This document shows positions 1 to 8,537 of a DNA stretch of 64,000 nucleotides, one piece after another. The position numbers and the translations under genes are program-made. The first letter of the stretch is position 1. Each line of letters begins with the position of its first letter. Below the pieces are notes generated by a model. That model made no database searches. It saw only the letters and a list, made by a program, of their open reading frames with translations, and was not told the DNA's origin. The stretch is from Leptolyngbyaceae cyanobacterium clean351 (GTDB taxonomy: Bacteria; Cyanobacteriota; Cyanobacteriia; DAIDHW01), in NCBI GenBank assembly GCA_027451865.1, contig DAIDHW010000001.1:207798-271797 (forward strand), written 5' to 3'.

Positions 1-1
1 G

Positions 2-106
2 GACTTGAGTCCGCCGCAGCTGCAGATAAGCCCGCCCCCAGCCGCCCCCCCCAAACCGCCACGGCAGCGGCGCAGCCGGACCAAGAAACCTGCGCCGGAA
101 CCCTAG
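2..106 (+). CDS. C-terminal tail of an upstream gene (partial)
   Basis: An open frame enters at the left edge and ends at TAG 104-106, three bases before the next gene's GTG. The visible 34 residues are low complexity: proline-rich, then basic (RQRRSRTKK), ending APEP. The composition suggests a disordered C-terminal tail. The family cannot be told from this piece. The tight spacing to the ABC ATPase gene suggests one transcript. Confidence 0.5.
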   Translation, partial: DLSPPQLQISPPPAAPPKPPRQRRSRTKKPAPEP

Positions 107-108
107 TC

Positions 109-834
109 GTGGAGCGCTTTTGCCTTGAGGACGTGGGTTTCAAGCCTCCTAAATCCCCCACCTGGGCCCTTGAGGGCGTGACCTTGGGACTGGCGGCCGG
201 GGAAGTAGTAGCCCTGGTGGGGGCCAATGGCTCCGGTAAAACTTCCCTGCTGCGCTTGCTCAACCGACTGGCGGACCCTACCCGAGGCACTATCTACCTG
301 GAGGGGCAGCTGCTCCAGAGCCTACCGGTGATCCAGGTACGCCAGCAGGTAACTTTGGTGCTCCAGGAAACTAGCCTTTTGGGGATGAGCGTGGGCGAAA
401 CTCTTACCTATCCCCTGCGCTTGCGAGGACTAGACTCCCGGGTGATCCAGGAACGCCTAACTAGTTGGTGCGAGCAACTGGAGATCCCGCCTGCCTGGCT
501 AGGGCGGGGGCAGGCTGAGCTGTCCGGCGGCCAGCGTCAACTAGTGGCAGTGGGGCGAGCCTTGATCACGGAACCCCTAGTTCTGCTTTTAGATGAGCCC
601 ACCTCGGCCCTAGACCACAGTCGGGGGACCCTGATGATCAAAGTCCTCCAGGAATTAGCCAGCACTCGGGGCACAACGATCCTCATGGCTAATCACCAGT
701 TAAACCTACTAGCCCACGGATGTACCCGCCTAATCCAACTAGACCAGGGCAAGGTAATTCGCGACCAACCCCAGGACCAGGTAAATTGGTCCGACCTACA
801 GGCGGTCTTACCCCCTAGCTCTCCCCAACCATAG
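109..834 (+). CDS. ABC transporter ATP-binding protein
   Basis: A single nucleotide-binding domain of 241 aa that would power an ABC transporter at the cytoplasmic face of the membrane. Visible motifs: Walker A GANGSGKTS near residue 38, a Q-loop (LVLQET), the signature LSGGQRQ near 140, Walker B LVLLLDEP with DEPTSALD, and a switch His in ANHQ. The layout resembles FetA/YbbL- or PstB-like half transporters, but the substrate cannot be assigned because the permease is not in the window. The start is GTG 109, directly after the upstream stop. The 3' end overlaps the convergent nanE gene by 20 bp. Confidence 0.85.
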   Translation: MERFCLEDVGFKPPKSPTWALEGVTLGLAAGEVVALVGANGSGKTSLLRLLNRLADPTRGTIYLEGQLLQSLPVIQVRQQVTLVLQETSLLGMSVGETLTYPLRLRGLDSRVIQERLTSWCEQLEIPPAWLGRGQAELSGGQRQLVAVGRALITEPLVLLLDEPTSALDHSRGTLMIKVLQELASTRGTTILMANHQLNLLAHGCTRLIQLDQGKVIRDQPQDQVNWSDLQAVLPPSSPQP

Positions 835-1504
835 CCCGGCAGTAGGCCTGAACCTGGGCGTCAACCCCCGTGATCGCCGTCCCTACCACCACGGCGTGGG
901 CCCCGAGCTCGAGAGCCCGGCAGGCCATGGCTGGGGAACTCACCCCCCCCTCACAGAGGACGGGCACGGGGAGGGTGCGACTGAGGGTACTTAACAGATC
1001 AAATCCCGGGGGTTGGCAGTCCTGGGTGGCTGGAGTGTAACCGTAGAGGGTAGTGCCCACCAGGTCAGCCCCCGCCGCTACACTGGCCAAGGCCGAGTCC
1101 ACAGTGTCCACATCAGCCATAACCAATGCCCCGATTTGGCCATGAATTTGGGCGATGATCTCGGCCAGGCTTTCCCCCCCTGGCCTGGGCCTGGAGGTAC
1201 CATCTAGGGCAATAATCTGCGCCCCTGCTGCCCCTAGGGCTGCGGCCTGGGCAAACTGGGGGGTGATGTACACCTCGGATTTTGGGCTAGCTTGCTTCCA
1301 CAGCCCAATAATTGGTACCGGCACTCGCCGGCGGACCACTGCCTGGATGTGGGCTGGGGTATCAATGCGCAGGCCCACAGCTCCCCGGAGCACCGCTGCT
1401 GCCCCCAAGGCCGCTATCACCTCCGGTTCGTGGAGGGGAGATCCAAGGGGAGCTTGACAGGAGACGATCAAACCACCGTGTAGGGACTGAATTAGGGGGT
1501 GCAT
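815..1504 (-). CDS. nanE: putative N-acetylmannosamine-6-phosphate 2-epimerase
   Basis: A TIM-barrel epimerase of 229 aa that would interconvert ManNAc-6-P and GlcNAc-6-P in amino-sugar metabolism. The NanE hallmarks are visible: LIVSCQAP at the N terminus, a lysine in GLWKQ followed by VYITP, ALDGTSRPRP, ADVDT, and the CEGGVSSP and VVVGTAIT phosphate-binding loops near the C terminus. Length fits the family. No other sialic-acid genes are nearby, so its role in this cyanobacterium (amino-sugar recycling or glycan synthesis) is inferred. Confidence 0.85.
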   Translation of the reverse strand: MHPLIQSLHGGLIVSCQAPLGSPLHEPEVIAALGAAAVLRGAVGLRIDTPAHIQAVVRRRVPVPIIGLWKQASPKSEVYITPQFAQAAALGAAGAQIIALDGTSRPRPGGESLAEIIAQIHGQIGALVMADVDTVDSALASVAAGADLVGTTLYGYTPATQDCQPPGFDLLSTLSRTLPVPVLCEGGVSSPAMACRALELGAHAVVVGTAITGVDAQVQAYCRAMVGES

Positions 1505-1526
1505 GGCTTTTAAGGGGAGCGGGTAG

Positions 1527-2147
1527 TCATCGACCTAGGTCGTGGAGACCGTGGATCACCTGCACACACTCCCTTGTCACCCGCTCTAGCTCCTGACGCT
1601 CGGTGGAGACGGGAGCCGGGATAGGGGGCCCGATGCGGACAGTGACTGCCGGCCAACCCCGCCGGCGAATGGTTTGGGTGCCCCAGAGACTGACGGGGAG
1701 CATGGGGGCTTGGGCTCGGGCGGCAATTAGGGCTGCCCCGAGCTTGGGTTCAGGGATGCGGCCGTCGGGGGTGCGGGTACCTGGCAAAAAGACTCCCGTA
1801 GCCCAGCCCTGGTCTAGATAACTCAGGGCCGCCTGGAGGGCCGCCCGGTCGCTGCGGCCCCGTTTGACTGGATAGGCCCCGTAGAGCCGAATCGCCTGCT
1901 TGAGGATAGGAATCCGGAACAGCTCCTCCTTAGCCATGTAGGCTACAGGTCGGCCCACACAGCACGAGAGCAGGGGCGGATCAAAGTCACTGGCGTGATT
2001 GCTGACCACCACGAGGGGGCCTCTGAGGGGGACAAGATGTTGACCGTACAGTCTCCCCCGACAATAGAATCGAAAAGTGGGACTGACGGCCAACCACTTA
2101 AAGAGGTGATAGAGGACCAGGCTCGAGAGGGGCTCACGAGTCGGCAT
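1527..2147 (-). CDS. plsC: 1-acyl-sn-glycerol-3-phosphate acyltransferase
   Basis: PlsC-family acyltransferase (206 aa) that acylates lysophosphatidic acid to phosphatidic acid at the inner membrane. The catalytic HX4D motif is seen as NHASDFD (His51, Asp56). The second conserved block reads FLPGTR where most members have FPEGTR, so the usual Glu is replaced by Pro. The start ATG overlaps the fabD stop as TAATG, indicating translational coupling. It is the last gene of the lipid run plsX-fabH-fabD-plsC, which fits phosphatidic acid synthesis. Confidence 0.87.
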   Translation of the reverse strand: MPTREPLSSLVLYHLFKWLAVSPTFRFYCRGRLYGQHLVPLRGPLVVVSNHASDFDPPLLSCCVGRPVAYMAKEELFRIPILKQAIRLYGAYPVKRGRSDRAALQAALSYLDQGWATGVFLPGTRTPDGRIPEPKLGAALIAARAQAPMLPVSLWGTQTIRRRGWPAVTVRIGPPIPAPVSTERQELERVTRECVQVIHGLHDLGR

Positions 2148-3046
2148 TAGGGGACAGCCAACTCACGCACTGGCAAGTCTGACAGCCCCTGAATGTTGAC
2201 GGTGGCGATCTGGGGATGGCTGCGCTTGAGCAGGCCTGTCAGTACCTTCCCAGGCCCGATTTCCGTCACTTGCTCTACGGCGGCGGCGGCCAACTGTTCA
2301 CAAATTTCCCGCCATCTTACCGAACCAGTAATTTGCTCCTGGAGGCGCCGCTTAAGCACCTCACCACAGGTAGTAGGCACCGGTTCAACGTTAGAAACTA
2401 CCGGTATCTGGGCATTGGCAAACCTAATGTCAGCTAAGAAAGGGGCAAACTGGGCAGCGGCCGGGGCCATCAGAGGAGAATGGAAAGCACCGCTAACGGC
2501 CAACTTCACCGCCCGCTTTGGTTTGGTGGCGGCCACCACCTGTTCCACGGCGGCCGCCGTTCCCGACAAAACCACTTGGGTAAGATGATTATCGTTGGCG
2601 AGGACTACCCCAGGGGTCTGACTTAGGTTAGCCTCCAGCTGGGCACGGTCAAATCCCATCACTGCTACCATCACTCCCTCGGAGACCTGGTCCATTAATT
2701 CGGAGCGTTTTTGGACTAGCTGTAAGCCTGTGGCGAAGTCAAATGCCCGGGCGGTATAGAGGGCCACGTACTCGCCTAAACTATGTCCTGCTACTAGGTC
2801 CGGAGCATACCCTCGCTCGTACAGCAAGTCAGCCAGAATTGCAGATACCACGTACAAGCAAGGCTGGGTGAATAGGGTCCTAGCTAGGGTGTCAGCTTCT
2901 CCTTGGCACACCTGCAAGACGGACCAACCTAGAATTTCTGAGGCTTGGGCAAACTTAGCCTGAGCTTGGGGCAGACGAGCCAAGTCTAAGCCCATACATA
3001 CGTTCTGTGAACCTTGTCCCGGAAAAATCCATGCAGTCTTACCCAT
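2147..3046 (-). CDS. fabD: malonyl-CoA:ACP transacylase
   Basis: FabD (299 aa) moves malonyl from CoA to acyl carrier protein to supply fatty acid elongation. The N-terminal FPGQGSQ, the nucleophile elbow GHSLGEY (Ser89) and the catalytic-His block GAFHSPLM near 195 are all present, and the length is typical. It starts at ATG, 3 bp after the fabH stop. Its TAA overlaps the plsC ATG. It belongs to the minus-strand fatty acid/phospholipid operon. Confidence 0.95.
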   Translation of the reverse strand: MGKTAWIFPGQGSQNVCMGLDLARLPQAQAKFAQASEILGWSVLQVCQGEADTLARTLFTQPCLYVVSAILADLLYERGYAPDLVAGHSLGEYVALYTARAFDFATGLQLVQKRSELMDQVSEGVMVAVMGFDRAQLEANLSQTPGVVLANDNHLTQVVLSGTAAAVEQVVAATKPKRAVKLAVSGAFHSPLMAPAAAQFAPFLADIRFANAQIPVVSNVEPVPTTCGEVLKRRLQEQITGSVRWREICEQLAAAAVEQVTEIGPGKVLTGLLKRSHPQIATVNIQGLSDLPVRELAVP

Positions 3047-3049
3047 GCT

Positions 3050-4036
3050 CTATACTCCCCACCGAAAAACTGCTGCCCCCCAGGTCAAACCAGCGCCAAA
3101 ACCGGCCGTCACTACCACCTGGCCCGGTTGCACTTGCCCTTGGCGTACTGCCTCATCTAGGGCTAAAGGGATAGAAGCGGCAGAGGTGTTGCCGTAGTGC
3201 TCCAAGTTACTGATCACTTTGTGGGCGGGAATACCCAGCCGTTGAGCGACAGCATTGAGAATCCGCTGGTTGGCCTGGTGCAGCAGTAACCAGTCTACCT
3301 GGTCTGGGGTCAGGGAGTGACGAAAAAGCATCTTTTCAATTGTCAGGGGCACCTGACGGACGGCAAAACGGTAGACTTCCTGACCATCCATGTGGATAGG
3401 ACGATAGGTTCCCTGGGCGACTACTAGTCCAGGGACTAAGGTCTGGGGTTGGGCCTGGTAGGTTAAATTCAGGCAGGCGTTGAGGCGGCCATCACTCCCT
3501 AGTTCAATCCCCAAGACCTGGTCTTGGGCCTGGGCCTGGAGGACGACTGCCCCGGCCCCGTCCCCAAACAAGATGCAAGTACCCCGGTCATGCCAGTCGA
3601 CCCAGCGAGATAAAATGTCAGCTCCAATTAACAGTACCCGTTGGTAGGCACCGGTGCGCAGGAATTGACAGGCAGTTGCCAGGCCAAATACGAACCCAGA
3701 ACAAGCGGCCGTCAGGTCAAAAGCCACGGCTCGGTTGGCCCCCAGGGCTGCCTGGACTCGGCAGGCACTGCCAAACAAGTCGTCGGCGCTAGAGGTGGCC
3801 AAAATGATCAGGTCTAGGTCTTCAGGGGCTATCCCCGCCATGGTCAGGGCTGCTCGGGCGGCCGGGACTGCCAAGTCCACCAAGGACGTCTGACTGTCTG
3901 CCACCCGGCGCTCCCGGATCCCAGTCCGGGTGACGACCCACTCATCAGAGGTCTCCACCATCTGCGTCAGGTGATGGTTACTGAGAATGGGGTTAGGAAC
4001 CGCCGACCCAGAGCCGATCAGGGCTACCCCCGGCAT
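3050..4036 (-). CDS. fabH: beta-ketoacyl-ACP synthase III
   Basis: KAS III condenses acetyl-CoA with malonyl-ACP to start fatty acid synthesis. From the ATG at 4036 the protein is 328 aa. The catalytic triad is visible: Cys112 in TAACSGFVFG, His in LLHQANQRI and Asn in EHYGNTSAAS. I chose this ATG because it overlaps the plsX stop as TAATG, the same coupling seen between fabD and plsC. A GTG three codons upstream (4045) is in frame and is the alternative. Confidence 0.94.
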   Translation of the reverse strand: MPGVALIGSGSAVPNPILSNHHLTQMVETSDEWVVTRTGIRERRVADSQTSLVDLAVPAARAALTMAGIAPEDLDLIILATSSADDLFGSACRVQAALGANRAVAFDLTAACSGFVFGLATACQFLRTGAYQRVLLIGADILSRWVDWHDRGTCILFGDGAGAVVLQAQAQDQVLGIELGSDGRLNACLNLTYQAQPQTLVPGLVVAQGTYRPIHMDGQEVYRFAVRQVPLTIEKMLFRHSLTPDQVDWLLLHQANQRILNAVAQRLGIPAHKVISNLEHYGNTSAASIPLALDEAVRQGQVQPGQVVVTAGFGAGLTWGAAVFRWGV

Positions 4037-5079
4037 TACTGGCACTCCTCCCGGGCGGTGATGGGCTGGGGCCGCCCCCCGGGATGGGAAGCGCGGATCT
4101 GCTCGAGGACCTGGTTATCTACCGCATCCTTGGCTAATCGAATGGCATGAAAGACAGACCCAGCCCTAGAGCTGCCATGACTGATAATGCAAACTCCATC
4201 TACCCCCAGCAGCAGCCCGCCCCCGTGTTCAGCGTGGTCCATGCGCTGCTTGATCCGGCGCAAGTTAGGCCTGAGGACCCGAGTACCGACCTTACCGTGC
4301 CAACCTTGGGGGAGTTCCTCCCGGAGAATCTGCAGGGCTACCCCCCCTACTGACTCGGCAAACTTCAGTAGCACATTGCCCACAAAACCGTCACAGACAA
4401 TCACGTCAAATTTCCCCGAGAGAACATCGCGCCCCTCAGCATTGCCGACAAAGGGGATACGGGGGTTGTTGGCGATCATCTGGTGGGCACGCAGCACCAA
4501 TTCGTTGCCCTTAGTAGACTCCTCACCAATGTTAAGCAGCCCTACTTTAGGTTCCCGCACCCCCAAAACGTGGCGGGCATAGATACTCCCGAGCAAGGCA
4601 AACTGCTCTAAGAACTGGGGGCGGCAATCCACATTAGCCCCCACATCCAAAATCATTACCGGGTGGCCAGGTTTGATCGTTGGCAAGACGGCGGCGATGG
4701 CCGGCCGGTCGATGCCGGGGAACCTCCCCAAACCCAACAGGGCAGCAGCCATAGCTGCCCCCGAGTGACCTGCCGAGACTACCGCGTCGGCGCGGCCGCT
4801 CTTGACCAGGCCCATAGCTACATTGATAGAAGCCTGACGTTTGCGCTTCAAGGCCGTCAGCGGCTCCTCGTGCATTTCTATAGTCCCGTCGGCCGGAATA
4901 ATCTCGATGGCCGAGCTGCTAGTCGGGGGCAAACTGGCGCGAATCTGGTCGGGGTCTCCCACTAGAAGCACCTGGACTGCCAAATCTGCCTGGGCCTGAA
5001 CTGCCCCTGCGACTATTTCGGCGGGAGCGTGGTCTCCCCCCATAGCATCGACAGCGACCCGCGCTCTTTTTAGTTGCAT
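4036..5079 (-). CDS. plsX: phosphate acyltransferase
   Basis: PlsX (347 aa) makes acyl-phosphate from acyl-ACP for glycerol-3-phosphate acylation. The N-terminal AVDAMGGDHAP motif, the central SAGHSGA and DVGANVDC loops, and the C-terminal HGSS segment match the family over full length. It is the first gene of plsX-fabH-fabD-plsC, an arrangement common in bacteria. Between its start and the rpaB stop lie about 100 bp that probably hold its promoter. A TTATACAAAT stretch on the minus strand about 10-25 bases upstream of the ATG is a weak -10 candidate. Confidence 0.94.
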   Translation of the reverse strand: MQLKRARVAVDAMGGDHAPAEIVAGAVQAQADLAVQVLLVGDPDQIRASLPPTSSSAIEIIPADGTIEMHEEPLTALKRKRQASINVAMGLVKSGRADAVVSAGHSGAAMAAALLGLGRFPGIDRPAIAAVLPTIKPGHPVMILDVGANVDCRPQFLEQFALLGSIYARHVLGVREPKVGLLNIGEESTKGNELVLRAHQMIANNPRIPFVGNAEGRDVLSGKFDVIVCDGFVGNVLLKFAESVGGVALQILREELPQGWHGKVGTRVLRPNLRRIKQRMDHAEHGGGLLLGVDGVCIISHGSSRAGSVFHAIRLAKDAVDNQVLEQIRASHPGGRPQPITAREECQ

Positions 5080-5178
5080 CGGACTAAATTTGTATAACCC
5101 TCAGCAATTCTATCAAAGCCTGGTCCGCACCAATCCCCTTTACCCGAATCTTCCTGGGTTTATCTGACCAGTCAGGGT

Positions 5179-5901
5179 CTAGGAGTCTTCCATAATGCGC
5201 TGAAACAGATAGCCAGTGCCCCGGGCCGTCAGGATCAGCTCGGGGTTACTTGGGTCATCCTCCAACTTCGCCCGCAGGCGGGAAATGTGCACATCCACTA
5301 CCCTAGTGTCTACGTGGCGCTCTGGGGTGTAGCCCCAGACCTCCTGAAGGATTTCCCCGCGGGAGAAGGGCTCTCCAGAGCGGCTCACTAGCAATTCTAG
5401 GAGGCTAAACTCCATCCCCGTCAGCCGCACCCGCTCATCTCCCTTATAAACCTGGCGTTTATTGGTGTCCACCCGCAGGCTGCTGACCTGAATTACTCCA
5501 GAACTGGGGATACTCAGACTACCAGTTTTCTCTACCCGGCGCAGGACAGAGCGGATTCTGGCTTCCAATTCCTTAGGGGAAAAGGGCTTAACTACGTAAT
5601 CGTCAGCCCCAAGTTCAAGGCCAGTGATCCGGTCCGCCACATCCCCAAGGGCCGTGAGCATGATTATGGGTACATCGGATTCCTTACGCAGTTCCTGACA
5701 TACTCCATAGCCATCCAGTTTAGGCATCATCACATCCAAAACCACTAGGTCAGGCCCATTTTTGCGGAACACTTCTAGGGCCTCTTCTCCATCAGCCGCG
5801 GTGACGACATCGTAGCCAATCATTGATAGACGTGTTTCGAGAATGCGACGGATGCTGGCCTCATCATCCACGACGAGGATTCGTTCTTTCTGATTGTCCA
5901 A
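5179..5901 (-). CDS. rpaB: OmpR-family response regulator RpaB
   Basis: RpaB (ycf27 family) is an essential cyanobacterial regulator of high-light and photosynthesis genes. The 240-aa protein has a receiver domain (acidic DDE at 12-14, phosphoacceptor Asp56 in LVVLDVMMP, Thr83, Lys105 in VVKPFSPKE). A winged-helix DNA-binding domain follows, ending GTGYLFQRIMED. The start is TTG, supported by an AAGGGGTG ribosome-binding site just upstream (minus strand). It is divergent from radA; the 165-bp gap holds both promoters. RpaB rather than RpaA is judged from the N-terminal and C-terminal sequence. Confidence 0.93.
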   Translation of the reverse strand: MDNQKERILVVDDEASIRRILETRLSMIGYDVVTAADGEEALEVFRKNGPDLVVLDVMMPKLDGYGVCQELRKESDVPIIMLTALGDVADRITGLELGADDYVVKPFSPKELEARIRSVLRRVEKTGSLSIPSSGVIQVSSLRVDTNKRQVYKGDERVRLTGMEFSLLELLVSRSGEPFSRGEILQEVWGYTPERHVDTRVVDVHISRLRAKLEDDPSNPELILTARGTGYLFQRIMEDS

Positions 5902-6066
5902 CGGTCACCCCTTAACCTGAGCTGCCAATAGATTAATTTTTGTGGTTTATGATTGAGATTCTAACCTGTTTCGGGGGCCGCAAAACCAGTCAATATCCCT
6001 TATTTGCCGCCTCTTGGGAGGCCTAGCGGATTTTTTCTTCATGTTTATTTAAGGTTATCTAGGCCG

Positions 6067-7431
6067 ATGACTAAGATTCGCAACTCTTTTATCTGCAGCC
6101 ACTGCGGTGCTACCTATCCTCAGACCTACGGTAGGTGCCCCAATTGTCAGGCATGGAATTCTCTAGTGGAGCAGACACCCTCTAACCAGCGACTCCCCAA
6201 GTCCCTGACTAGAACTTCCCAGACCCTAGAAGAAATTGAGGAGCAGACCTTTAGGCACCTAGCTTCCAGTTACCAGGAGCTAGACCGGGTTTTGGGCGGA
6301 GGGATTGTCCCGGGGTCTTTAGTCTTGATTGGGGGAGAACCAGGGATTGGCAAATCTACCTTACTGTTGCAGGTGGCTAACCGTCTAGGACAAGAGCACC
6401 GGGTTCTGTACGTGTGCGCGGAGGAGTCGGCCCAGCAGGTAAAGTTACGCTCCCAGCGCCTCGGCATGACCCCGGCTCCCCCGGAGCTATACCTGCTAGC
6501 CGAGACAGACCTAGAAGTGGTTTTACAGGAGTTACAAACCCTGCAACCGCGCCTGGCGGTGATCGACAGTATCCAAGCCTTGACCTGGGCTAGCCTATCC
6601 TCAACCGCCGGCTCCGTCACCCAGGTCCGCGAATGTACTGCCGCCCTGATGCGTTTAGCCAAACAAGCCCATATCACTCTGTTCATCGTTGGCCATGTGA
6701 CCAAGGAAGGGTCCCTGGCCGGCCCCAAGGTCCTTGAGCATCTCGTGGACACGGTGCTCTACTTTGAGGGGGACCGATTTGCCAACTATCGTCTGCTGCG
6801 CTCTGTGAAAAATCGGTTCGGGGCGACCCACGAGCTAGGGGTCTTTGAAATGCTCCCGAACGGTCTTGAGGAAGTGCGAGACTTGGCAGGGGTCTTCCTG
6901 GGCAATCGCAAGGACCCCTCCCCGGGCATCGCCACTATCGTCACCTGTGAAGGCTCCCGGCCTCTAGTCCTCGAGGTGCAAGCACTGGTTAGCCCCACTA
7001 GCTACCCGTCCCCCCGACGCAGCACCACCGGTGTGGAATATAACCGCCTCCTGCAGATCCTAGCTGTCTTGGAGAAGCGCCTAGGTATTCCCCTCTCGAA
7101 ACTAGACGCCTACGTGGCTTCTTGCGCTGGGATTCAGGTGGAGGAGCCGGCTGCTGACCTAGGAATTGCGGTGGCGGTCACCGCTAGTTTCCGCGACCAG
7201 GTGGTAGACCCCCAGACAGTAGTCCTGGGGGAGGTCGGCCTAGGAGGACAAATCCGGCCCGTTTCTCGTCTGGACCTGCGGCTGAAGGAGGCGGAGAAAC
7301 TAGGGTTTAAGCGAGCGATCATCCCTGCCGGCCAGGAATGGAGTAGCTCCTTGGGGTTGGAGGTAACTGAGGCCAGCCGGGTCCTAGAGGCGCTAACTTC
7401 CCTAGGACGGAGACCCGAGACCGGCAGCTAG
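6067..7431 (+). CDS. radA: DNA repair protein RadA
   Basis: RadA/Sms is a RecA-like ATPase and helicase that processes recombination intermediates. From ATG 6067 the protein is 454 aa. It has a four-cysteine zinc finger (CSHC and CPNC) near the N terminus, Walker A GGEPGIGKST, the RadA-specific KNRFG motif near residue 255, and a Lon-protease-like C-terminal domain with VEEPAADLGIA. A longer frame reaches an upstream TTG at 6004, but the added 21 residues are not family-like, so the ATG is preferred. Confidence 0.95.
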   Translation: MTKIRNSFICSHCGATYPQTYGRCPNCQAWNSLVEQTPSNQRLPKSLTRTSQTLEEIEEQTFRHLASSYQELDRVLGGGIVPGSLVLIGGEPGIGKSTLLLQVANRLGQEHRVLYVCAEESAQQVKLRSQRLGMTPAPPELYLLAETDLEVVLQELQTLQPRLAVIDSIQALTWASLSSTAGSVTQVRECTAALMRLAKQAHITLFIVGHVTKEGSLAGPKVLEHLVDTVLYFEGDRFANYRLLRSVKNRFGATHELGVFEMLPNGLEEVRDLAGVFLGNRKDPSPGIATIVTCEGSRPLVLEVQALVSPTSYPSPRRSTTGVEYNRLLQILAVLEKRLGIPLSKLDAYVASCAGIQVEEPAADLGIAVAVTASFRDQVVDPQTVVLGEVGLGGQIRPVSRLDLRLKEAEKLGFKRAIIPAGQEWSSSLGLEVTEASRVLEALTSLGRRPETGS

Positions 7432-7437
7432 GGTTTT

Positions 7438-7992
7438 CTAGGCTGACTGGAAACCCTGCAGCTCGATCAGTTTGTCTAGAACTTCTTGGCTGTGCACCCC
7501 TGGATTAACCCCAGTAAACTGGGCCTGGAGGACTCCCTGAGGGTCAATGATGTAGGTGTGGCGCCGGGAAATAAACCCCATCCAAGAGCCGTAGGCCTTG
7601 CTGACAGCGCCGTCGGTGTCAGCAAGGAGGGGAAACTTGAGCCCCTCAGCCCCGCAGAACTTGGCGTGGGAGTCGACGGAATCAGCACTCACCCCGATTA
7701 CCTGGGCGTTGAGTTCTTGAAAGCGGGGCAGATCCCGTTGGAAGCGCTGAGCCTCAATGGTGCAGCCAGGGGTAAAGTCCTTGGGATAGAAGTAAAGCAC
7801 TACCCATTTGCCCCGGTAATCCTGGAGGGAGACCTGGCCACTGCCGGTATTGGTGGGGAGGGTGAAATCAGGAGCGGGCCGGCCTAGGGAGAGTTGAGCT
7901 TCCCCCAACGCCAGGGCCGGCAACACCTTAAAAGCCACCACTAGGACGCCAATGATCAGCAGGCCAAGACCGATAGCACGATAGTAGGGCAT
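7438..7992 (-). CDS. membrane-anchored peroxiredoxin (PrxQ/BCP family)
   Basis: A thiol peroxidase of 184 aa that would reduce hydroperoxides. Residues 5-24 form a hydrophobic segment, either a signal or a membrane anchor. The AhpC/TSA fold follows, with peroxidatic Cys77 in FTPGCT. The position five residues on, where BCP/PrxQ proteins usually carry the resolving Cys, is Gln82. One further Cys lies in KFCGAEG. It may therefore be a 1-Cys or atypical enzyme. I chose ATG 7992 because upstream in-frame sequence overlaps the divergent YciI leader and is not family-like. The 3' end lies 6 bp from radA. Confidence 0.87.
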   Translation of the reverse strand: MPYYRAIGLGLLIIGVLVVAFKVLPALALGEAQLSLGRPAPDFTLPTNTGSGQVSLQDYRGKWVVLYFYPKDFTPGCTIEAQRFQRDLPRFQELNAQVIGVSADSVDSHAKFCGAEGLKFPLLADTDGAVSKAYGSWMGFISRRHTYIIDPQGVLQAQFTGVNPGVHSQEVLDKLIELQGFQSA

Positions 7993-8061
7993 GGTATTGT
8001 GAGGTAGGAAATCTATAGCTAAGCCTAACCAAAAACTCTCCCAAAGGGAACAAGAGCTTCC

Positions 8062-8331
8062 ATGGCCAAATACGTTGTCTGGGGGACCTACTGTGGGGAT
8101 GTGGAAGTGCGTCGGGCCCCCTATCGTCAAGCCCACCTAGAAGGTTTAGCCCGGCAGAAAGCAGCCGGCCTCCTACTGACCATCGGTCCAACAGCCGATC
8201 TGACCCGGGTGTTGGGGATCTATGAAGCCCCGACGGCTGAGATGGTGCGGGAATTGATCGAGTCAGACCCCTACTGGCAGCAGGGTATCTGGACTGGCTA
8301 CGAGATTTATCCCTGGATCCAAGCAGTTTAA
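8062..8331 (+). CDS. YciI-like protein
   Basis: A small ferredoxin-like-fold protein (89 aa) of the YCII family. The usual layout is visible: a beta strand at the N terminus, then [14 protein letters not shown] and a C-terminal YEIYPW. The conserved His-Asp pair (RQAHLEGL and SDPYW) fits the family's proposed active site. Substrate is unknown. An AAAGGGA lies upstream of the ATG. The next small gene follows 31 bp downstream, so the two probably share a transcript. Confidence 0.8.
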   Translation: MAKYVVWGTYCGDVEVRRAPYRQAHLEGLARQKAAGLLLTIGPTADLTRVLGIYEAPTAEMVRELIESDPYWQQGIWTGYEIYPWIQAV

Positions 8332-8362
8332 GAATATAAGGAACCTTGCAGGGGCAAATCCT

Positions 8363-8533
8363 ATGGACGACGAACTGAGTTGGACAATTGAAGCTAAGGA
8401 GAAGCTCCACAATATCCCCTTTTTCGTCCGCCCCCAAGCCCGGCAGCACATTGAGTCCTTGGCTCGGGAGTTAGGGTTGGAGGTAGTGACAGCCGAGCTG
8501 GTGGAGCAGGCCCGCGGAGAGTTTGGCCAGTAA
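8363..8533 (+). CDS. PCP-reductase-like small protein
   Basis: A 56-aa protein from ATG 8363 to TAA 8531-8533. It resembles the C-terminal domain of the light-independent protochlorophyllide reductase B subunit (PCP_red family): W-T-x-E-A-x-E-K-L near the N terminus, then [10 protein letters not shown] and a helix ending in [10 protein letters not shown]. Free-standing copies are common in cyanobacteria and have no clear role. CAGGGG 11 bases upstream is a plausible ribosome-binding site. The gene converges on the metallo-beta-lactamase-fold gene with only 4 bp between the stops. Confidence 0.8.
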   Translation: MDDELSWTIEAKEKLHNIPFFVRPQARQHIESLARELGLEVVTAELVEQARGEFGQ

Positions 8534-8537
8534 AACC

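Noticed and set aside
6004-6066. Longer RadA start at TTG 6004
   Set aside because: The added 21 residues do not resemble the family; the ATG at 6067 places the zinc finger at the usual distance from the N terminus.
7993-8136. Longer peroxiredoxin start (144 bases upstream)
   Set aside because: The extra residues are Gly/Pro/His-rich and unlike the family, and they overlap the divergent gene. ATG 7992 leads straight into the membrane segment.
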